Origin: an uncultured Lachnospiraceae bacterium
GTDB lineage: Bacteria; Bacillota; Clostridia; Lachnospirales; Lachnospiraceae
Assembly (NCBI GenBank): GCA_902776305.1
Contig: CACYPS010000001.1
Span: 124,001-188,000 of the forward strand
Length of the DNA stretch: 64,000 nucleotides
Direction of reading: 5' to 3'
In this document: piece by piece, positions 59,247 to 64,000 of the stretch
How positions within the stretch are numbered: the stretch's first letter is position 1
Layout of the letters: each line of letters opens with the position of its first letter
The notes under the pieces: model-generated
The model's input: only the letters and a program-made list of their open reading frames with translations
What the model was told of the DNA's origin: nothing
Databases searched by the model: none
Position numbers and translations under genes: made by a program

Positions 59247-60119
59247 TTACAGAACATAACTGACCGCAATAATTGCGATTCCCAGTACAAAGCTCCAGAT
59301 AGCGAAAAGCCTGAGTCCTCTCTGTCTGACGAATTTCGATATCGCGCGAATGGACAGAAAACCTACCAGAGCTGCACTGACTGCTCCCGCCAGACATGTT
59401 CCGGCGTATCTCGGCGTTGTCAGGATGACCGGAACCTTACTCACTTGCGTAATCATCGCTCCCAATATAGCAGGGATTGACAATAAATAGGAGAATCTGA
59501 TTGCAAGTTTCTTATTAAAACCGAGCAGGATCCCGCAGACAAGAACCAATCCCATCCTCGAAATTCCCGATATGACAGAAATTCCCTGAATAATCCCGAT
59601 CAGGATGCCCTGTTTCCATGTGATATCCTTAGGGATCTTGTTGCCTGCCTGCACCATGTCGGCTACAAGGAGCAGAACGCCGGTCAGAAGCATACCGATT
59701 CCGCTGTACATGACCTGTCCGTAGCTGACAGAGGCGACTCTTCTCAGAAGAAAGCCTACAGCACCTGTTGGGATCGTTGCACAGAGAACCAATACCACGA
59801 GCTGTCTGTAATTGGATGTAACGATATGAATAAAGCGCGGTTCTTCATGCGCTTTCGCTGCCCGGATCATGATTCTGATGTTGAAAAATATGTCCCGGAT
59901 CATGCGTACGGCTTCCCTGCATAGCCTGGCTACATCTTTCTGCATCGCAAGCAATATCGTTATAAGTGTGCCTGCATGCAGTGCGATATTCAGGAACTCT
60001 GTACTACCCTGGATACGCAAGGTATGTTCAGCGAACTGCAATAGCCCGTACGAACTGATGGGCAGAAACTCTGTCAGTCCCTGAATGATTCCAAGAAGTA
60101 TAGTTTGCAGATAATCCAT
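59247..60119 (-). CDS. uppP: divergent undecaprenyl-diphosphatase (UppP/BacA family)
   Basis: 290-aa membrane protein, about eight hydrophobic segments. The family's first signature is usually TEFLPISSSGHL; here it is TEFLPISSYGLL, keeping Glu17 and Ser23 but with Leu26 where the catalytic His normally stands. The second signature PGxSRSG reads SGISRMG (184-190), keeping Arg188. The canonical role is releasing undecaprenyl phosphate from its diphosphate; with these changes activity is uncertain, and a different lipid substrate or lost function is possible. Lies between yebC and ftsK, 19 bases after yebC. Confidence 0.8.
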   Translation of the reverse strand: MDYLQTILLGIIQGLTEFLPISSYGLLQFAEHTLRIQGSTEFLNIALHAGTLITILLAMQKDVARLCREAVRMIRDIFFNIRIMIRAAKAHEEPRFIHIVTSNYRQLVVLVLCATIPTGAVGFLLRRVASVSYGQVMYSGIGMLLTGVLLLVADMVQAGNKIPKDITWKQGILIGIIQGISVISGISRMGLVLVCGILLGFNKKLAIRFSYLLSIPAILGAMITQVSKVPVILTTPRYAGTCLAGAVSAALVGFLSIRAISKFVRQRGLRLFAIWSFVLGIAIIAVSYVL

Positions 60120-60138
60120 AAATTCCTCTTGTTACCCG

Positions 60139-60870
60139 TTAATCTTCATCCCAGTTGTGATAAACGGCCTGAACGTCGTCGCTCTCATCGAGGAGGTCAA
60201 GAATCCTTTCAATAGACGAGATATCCTTCTCGTTGGTCAGTTTGACATAAGTCTGCGGAATCATGGTGACTTCTGCAGAAGCAAGGACCAGTCCCATGTC
60301 CTTGAGTGCCTTCTCTACTTCCGGGAAAGATTCCGGATCTGTGATGATTTCGTAACTGTCGTCTTCCTCACTGAAGTCCTCAGCGCCTGCATCGAGCGCT
60401 TCCATCATGAGGTCGTCGGAATCCATCTCGCACTCTTCCTTATCGATGATGATCTGTCCCTTCTCATCGAACATGAAGGATACACATCCCGGCGTTCCGA
60501 TATTGCCGTTGCCCTTTGTAAAAGCGCTGCGGACTGCGGCTGCCGTACGGTTCTTATTGTCCGTGAGGGTCTTTACGATAATAGCGATGCCGCTCGGTCC
60601 GTATCCTTCATATGTAATGGACTCATAATTTGCGCTGTTTCCGTCGCCGGCAGCCTTCTTGATGCCTCTTTCGATCGTATCGTTCGGCATGTTATTGGCT
60701 TTCGCTTTGGCGATGACCGTTGCAAGTTTGAAGTTATTTGCCGGATCCGGACCGCCTTCCTTGACGGCAACGGCGATCTCGCGACCGATTATCGTAAAAA
60801 TTTTACCCTTCGCGGCATCATTTTTCTCTTTCTTATGCTTGATATTGGCAAATTTAGAATGTCCAGACAT
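60139..60870 (-). CDS. yebC: YebC/PmpR-family protein
   Basis: 243-aa TACO1-family protein, begins MSGHSKFANIKHKKEKNDAAKGKIFTIIGREI and contains ITYEGYGPSGIAIIVKTLTDNKNRTA. Long called a transcription regulator; recent work on the family points to helping ribosomes through difficult sequences. Ribosome site GGAGG before ATG. Upstream 169 bases to alr hold no gene. Confidence 0.93.
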   Translation of the reverse strand: MSGHSKFANIKHKKEKNDAAKGKIFTIIGREIAVAVKEGGPDPANNFKLATVIAKAKANNMPNDTIERGIKKAAGDGNSANYESITYEGYGPSGIAIIVKTLTDNKNRTAAAVRSAFTKGNGNIGTPGCVSFMFDEKGQIIIDKEECEMDSDDLMMEALDAGAEDFSEEDDSYEIITDPESFPEVEKALKDMGLVLASAEVTMIPQTYVKLTNEKDISSIERILDLLDESDDVQAVYHNWDED

Positions 60871-61039
60871 ATTATCTCCTCCAAAAGCTCTGATTTGTTT
60901 CTTTCAATCATTTAAAAGATGCATTTATATATAAGTAGACTGAAGAGATACAACATATAGGAAGTTTTCGATACTCTTACAAGTCACGGAAATGCACATT
61001 ACAGTAAACTATATCAGTTTTGCATAAATTATTCAAGAG

Positions 61040-62203
61040 TCAGATACACTCACTCTGCTCAATGATCCGACCTTCATAAATAAAATTTCTGGGTACGCGC
61101 TTGCTTATATCACACACAAGTTCATAGTTAAAACGCCCTGAAAGATCACCGAGTTCCTCAGCTGTGATCCTTTCATCACCCTGTTTCCCAAGCAGAACGA
61201 CCTCATCACCTCTTGTTGCGCCTTCGATATCTGTGACATCAACCATGAACTGGTCCATACACACTCTTCCGAGAATGGGTGCTTTCCGCCCTTTGATGAG
61301 AACATGACCTTTACCGGAAAGCATGCGTGGATAACCGTCCGCATACCCTACCGGTATGGTCGCGACCCGCATTGTCTTCTCTGCCTTGAATGTTCCGCCG
61401 TAGCTGACTTCGTCCCCCGCCTCAATATTCTTTACATAAGAGATGTGACTTATAAGACTCATAACAGGTTTAAGCGGGACGATATCTGTTTCGACATCGG
61501 CGGACGGCATAAGCCCGTAAACGGTGATACCTGCGCGCACCATGTCTTTATTTGCTTCCCTGAGGCGTATGATTCCCGCACTGTTGCTGACATGATGAAT
61601 CGGGATGTCCACACCGGCTTTTTCGACTTTTTCCGCAAATGCATCATATCTCTCAAGCTGTCTCACCGCCGGATCAATACTCACCTCATCCGCTCTTGCA
61701 AAATGCGTGAACAGACCTTCTATCTCAATATTCGGAAGTTTTGCGATCTTTACGATTTCGGCGACGGAAGCGTCATTGTCCCTGAAACCGATACGGCTCA
61801 TACCGGTATCGAGAGCAATGTGGATAATTGCTTTCTTTTTGGCTGTAAACGCAGCGTCCGAAACCTTGACGGCCGTATCGTAGTCAAACACGCAGATCCT
61901 TACATTTTCCCTAATCAGATCTTCATAGAATTCATCAAAGGTATATCCCAAAAGCATGATCGGCTTGCGGATGCCCGCCCGTCTCAAACGGAACGCTTCA
62001 TCGGCCGCTGCAACTGCAAAGCCCCACATGTAATCGTACGGTTCCATCAACTCGGCGATCTGCACACTGCCGTGCCCGTAACCGTCAGCCTTGATGACCG
62101 CGGTGATCTTGCATCCCGGACGAATGTTTGCCTTCATATTCTCAAAATTATAAAGTACCGCATCCAGGTCAATGTCTGCCCTGATCCTGCTGTATTTTTT
62201 CAT
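61040..62203 (-). CDS. alr: alanine racemase
   Basis: 387-aa PLP enzyme making D-alanine for peptidoglycan. PLP lysine in AVIKADGYGHG (about residue 39), catalytic Tyr in EVSYGGTFKAE, substrate loop RVCMDQFMVDVT. Start ATG 62203 follows AAGGAGG. It follows nnrD by 25 bases, a very common pair in Firmicutes. Confidence 0.95.
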   Translation of the reverse strand: MKKYSRIRADIDLDAVLYNFENMKANIRPGCKITAVIKADGYGHGSVQIAELMEPYDYMWGFAVAAADEAFRLRRAGIRKPIMLLGYTFDEFYEDLIRENVRICVFDYDTAVKVSDAAFTAKKKAIIHIALDTGMSRIGFRDNDASVAEIVKIAKLPNIEIEGLFTHFARADEVSIDPAVRQLERYDAFAEKVEKAGVDIPIHHVSNSAGIIRLREANKDMVRAGITVYGLMPSADVETDIVPLKPVMSLISHISYVKNIEAGDEVSYGGTFKAEKTMRVATIPVGYADGYPRMLSGKGHVLIKGRKAPILGRVCMDQFMVDVTDIEGATRGDEVVLLGKQGDERITAEELGDLSGRFNYELVCDISKRVPRNFIYEGRIIEQSECI

Positions 62204-62228
62204 AATAGATAGCCTCCTTGATTAGTAT

Positions 62229-63758
62229 TCATCGAACCACGTTCTTCAGCTGTGCAATAATATCCGAAGCGATCACATTTCTTCTGCCATCTTCGTCGGA
62301 AGCGATATCGCCGGCCTTGCCGTGGATATAGACGGCAAGAGGCGCGGCCGCCAGAACGTCGCAGTGCTGGGCGAGAAGCCCGGCAAGGATTCCCGAGAGG
62401 ACGTCTCCGCTTCCCGCAGTAGCCATCCCGTCATTTCCGGTCGTGTTGATAAAAACTTTTCCGTTCGGAAGGGCTGTGCACGTGCGCGCGTCCTTGAGGA
62501 CGCAGACTGCATCACACGCTGTCGCAAGATCGCGTGAAGCCGAGATCGGATCCTTCTTCAGCTCCGCGATCGTTCGTCCGACAAGTCTCCCCATCTCTCC
62601 CATATGCGGCGTGAGGAATGCCATTCCCCGGTATTCCCGGATAAGCTCAGTGTTTCCGTAAAGGCAGTTAAGTCCGTCCGCATCCAGGACAAGCGGCAGT
62701 ACGGAAGTCTCAAGAACATGCTTTACGATGCCCTCGGACAGAGCACTCGTACCGAGTCCCGGTCCCATACAGATCACATCCGCCCAGTCAAGATTCTTGT
62801 CGATGGCGTCTTCGGCTTCCACAATATCGTTATAAGTCGAAAGCAGCGCTTCAGGCAGTTCACGCTGAATGATTTCTCTGTTCGCTTCCACCGTAATGAC
62901 GCGTACCATGCCTGCGCCCATACGCATAGATGACAGAGCGGAGAAATATGCGGCTCCCGACATATTTCTCGAACCGGCAATTACGAGGACTTTGCCAAAT
63001 GTCCCTTTATTTCCGGACGCTATTCTCTTGGGAAGGTAAGACGGAATATCACCGTCATCGAGACAATAGATGCGGGGGCCTTCCTCGTCTCTTCTGTCTT
63101 TTTTCGGTCTCCACGGATCATCGTTCCACATGTCCGCTATGCCGATCTCGGCCACGACGATCCTGCCTGAATAATCGGCGCCCGGATAGAGCAGCATTCC
63201 GGGTTTCGGCAGCTGCATGGTGACAGTCACGTCAGCCTGCACGGCACACCCCATGACATGTCCGGTATCTGCATGAATACCGGATGCTATATCCGCAGAC
63301 AGGACAAATGCCCTCGATGCATTGATTCGCCCGATCACGTCCGCATAACTTCCCTCGATTTCTCTTGAGAGACCGATGCCGAAGAGCGCGTCGACGATGA
63401 CATCATACTCTGCAAATGTAGATTTACGGATTTCCTCGATCCCCAGCTTCCTGCAGATCGATACCTGCAGTTTCATCTCGTCCGTAAAATGTTCTTCTTT
63501 ACCCGCTAAATAGAGGTCCGCCCGGATGCCTTTCATATGCAGGATCCTGGCGCAGGCTGCCCCGTCACCTCCGTTATTTCCGCTCCCGCAGACACAGAGC
63601 ACCCTTCCGCTCCGCCCGGATTGTTTCAGATAAGATAGAACTTCTTCCGCGATTGCATAGGATGCCCGTTCCATAAGAACGCTTGACGGGACCCCTATCT
63701 CCGTGATTGTATACTGATCTCTCGCTTTCATCTGCGCTGCTGTCACTATATGTCTCAT
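62229..63758 (-). CDS. nnrD: bifunctional NAD(P)H-hydrate epimerase/dehydratase
   Basis: 509-aa repair enzyme for hydrated NADH and NADPH. N-terminal epimerase (YjeF_N; CGSGNNGGDGAACARIL) and C-terminal ADP-dependent dehydratase of the ribokinase fold (GSRNMSGAAYFSALSSMRMGAGMV, NTTGNDGMATAGSGDVLSGILAGL). A GTG two codons upstream is in frame, but ATG 63758 has GGAGG five bases before it. First gene of the nnrD-alr unit, from the promoter described next. Confidence 0.94.
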   Translation of the reverse strand: MRHIVTAAQMKARDQYTITEIGVPSSVLMERASYAIAEEVLSYLKQSGRSGRVLCVCGSGNNGGDGAACARILHMKGIRADLYLAGKEEHFTDEMKLQVSICRKLGIEEIRKSTFAEYDVIVDALFGIGLSREIEGSYADVIGRINASRAFVLSADIASGIHADTGHVMGCAVQADVTVTMQLPKPGMLLYPGADYSGRIVVAEIGIADMWNDDPWRPKKDRRDEEGPRIYCLDDGDIPSYLPKRIASGNKGTFGKVLVIAGSRNMSGAAYFSALSSMRMGAGMVRVITVEANREIIQRELPEALLSTYNDIVEAEDAIDKNLDWADVICMGPGLGTSALSEGIVKHVLETSVLPLVLDADGLNCLYGNTELIREYRGMAFLTPHMGEMGRLVGRTIAELKKDPISASRDLATACDAVCVLKDARTCTALPNGKVFINTTGNDGMATAGSGDVLSGILAGLLAQHCDVLAAAPLAVYIHGKAGDIASDEDGRRNVIASDIIAQLKNVVR

Positions 63759-63786
63759 AGCCACCTCCCGTACCGTTAACGCAAAT

Positions 63787-63815
63787 ATTATAAACCCTCA
63801 AAATCTCCTTTGCAA
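63787..63815 (-). promoter_or_regulatory. sigma-A promoter of nnrD
   Basis: On the - strand: TTGCAA (63815-63810), exactly 17 bases, TATAAT (63792-63787). About 29 bases before the nnrD start. Confidence 0.8.
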
Positions 63816-63832
63816 CGACAGAGAAGTTTCAG

Positions 63833-63861
63833 TGGCAAAAGAGCCCGAACTCATGTATACT
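63833..63861 (+). promoter_or_regulatory. candidate promoter of the ABC-F gene
   Basis: TATACT at 63856-63861 with TGGCAA at 63833-63838 (17-base spacer; weak -35). Back-to-back with the nnrD promoter. Confidence 0.45.
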
Positions 63862-63885
63862 TTCCATGAGTCGGAGGATCACATC

Positions 63886-64000
63886 ATGATTTTGAACATT
63901 CAGAAAATATCAAAAACTTTCCCGGGGAACGAGGTCCTGCGGGAAGTATCATTTCATATAGAAGAAAATGAGAAGGCTGCCCTCGTCGGAATTAACGGTG
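63886..64000 (+). CDS. ABC-F family ATPase, 3'-truncated by the window edge
   Basis: First 38 codons only: MILNIQKISKTFPGNEVLREVSFHIEENEKAALVGING, the start of an ATP-binding cassette breaking off in the Walker A motif. The absence of membrane segments and the wording of this N-terminus suit the soluble ABC-F translation factors (Uup/YdiF-like), but a transporter ATPase cannot be excluded from this fragment. GGAGG at 63873-63877 precedes the ATG. Confidence 0.75.
   Translation, partial: MILNIQKISKTFPGNEVLREVSFHIEENEKAALVGING

Noticed and set aside
61304-62212. 302-codon + strand frame opposite alr
   Set aside because: Shadow of alanine racemase; no start signals.
1-64000. tRNA or rRNA genes
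   Set aside because: I looked for typical cloverleaf ends and rRNA motifs in the gaps between genes and saw none; all gaps but two are shorter than 200 bases.

Overview
The window is ordinary chromosomal DNA of a Gram-positive anaerobe of the class Clostridia, most likely Lachnospiraceae or a close relative. This rests on recognisable families and gene orders: a short HisG paired with HisZ, a B12-type radical SAM protein next to a DUF2344 protein and RNase G before rplU-prp-rpmA-obgE, an L27 with a Prp-cleavable N-terminus, a lexA/LysM SOS pair, miaB-mutS-mutL-miaA followed by two FAD proteins, radC-mreBCD and NfnAB. Base composition looks balanced (near 50% GC by eye). I see no rRNA, tRNA, CRISPR array, prophage or insertion sequence.

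Layout. Bases 1-17.5 kb read on the + strand: the end of an RluA-type pseudouridine synthase, lepB, recU, a partial histidine operon (hisZ, hisG, hisD and a HisF-like/HisI/HisE fusion), the radical SAM/DUF2344 pair, RNase G, a cytidylyltransferase-epimerase pair, then from its own promoter and L21 leader rplU-prp-rpmA, followed by obgE, yhbY, nadD, yqeK, rsfS and a transglutaminase-like lipoprotein. A bidirectional terminator separates this block from lexA (- strand). lexA is divergent from a LysM membrane protein resembling YneA, whose promoter carries two LexA-box-like sites. Bases 18.8-20.7 kb hold the only accessory-looking stretch: duplicated promoter-like repeats, a tyrosine recombinase and its terminator. 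An L-lactate permease follows.

From 22.4 to 63.8 kb every gene is on the - strand. In transcription order (right to left) these are: nnrD, alr, yebC, a divergent UppP, ftsK; nfnA-nfnB, rlmH, phoH, ybeY, a DUF3048 lipoprotein, proB; miaB, mutS, mutL, miaA, a methionine-gamma-lyase-like protein and two flavoproteins; radC, mreB, mreC, mreD, a large PBP2, rodA and a D,D-carboxypeptidase; a P-loop protein, a HlyD-like membrane protein, yggS and sepF; then aroB, lspA and an RluD-like synthase. The window closes with the start of an ABC-F ATPase on the + strand, divergent from nnrD.

The dominant themes are envelope growth and division (mre/PBP2/RodA, SepF, FtsK, UppP, Alr, the carboxypeptidase, lspA, lepB), translation and ribosome assembly (L21, L27, Obg, YhbY, RsfS, RlmH, YbeY, RNase G, MiaA/MiaB) and DNA repair (RecU, MutSL, RadC, LexA). 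I did not find a clearly new multi-gene system. The best leads are the repeat-rich control region in front of the recombinase beside the SOS locus, the inactive-looking HisF domain fused to HisIE, the UppP homologue lacking its usual catalytic histidine, and in-frame repeat expansions in MutL, RluD and SepF.
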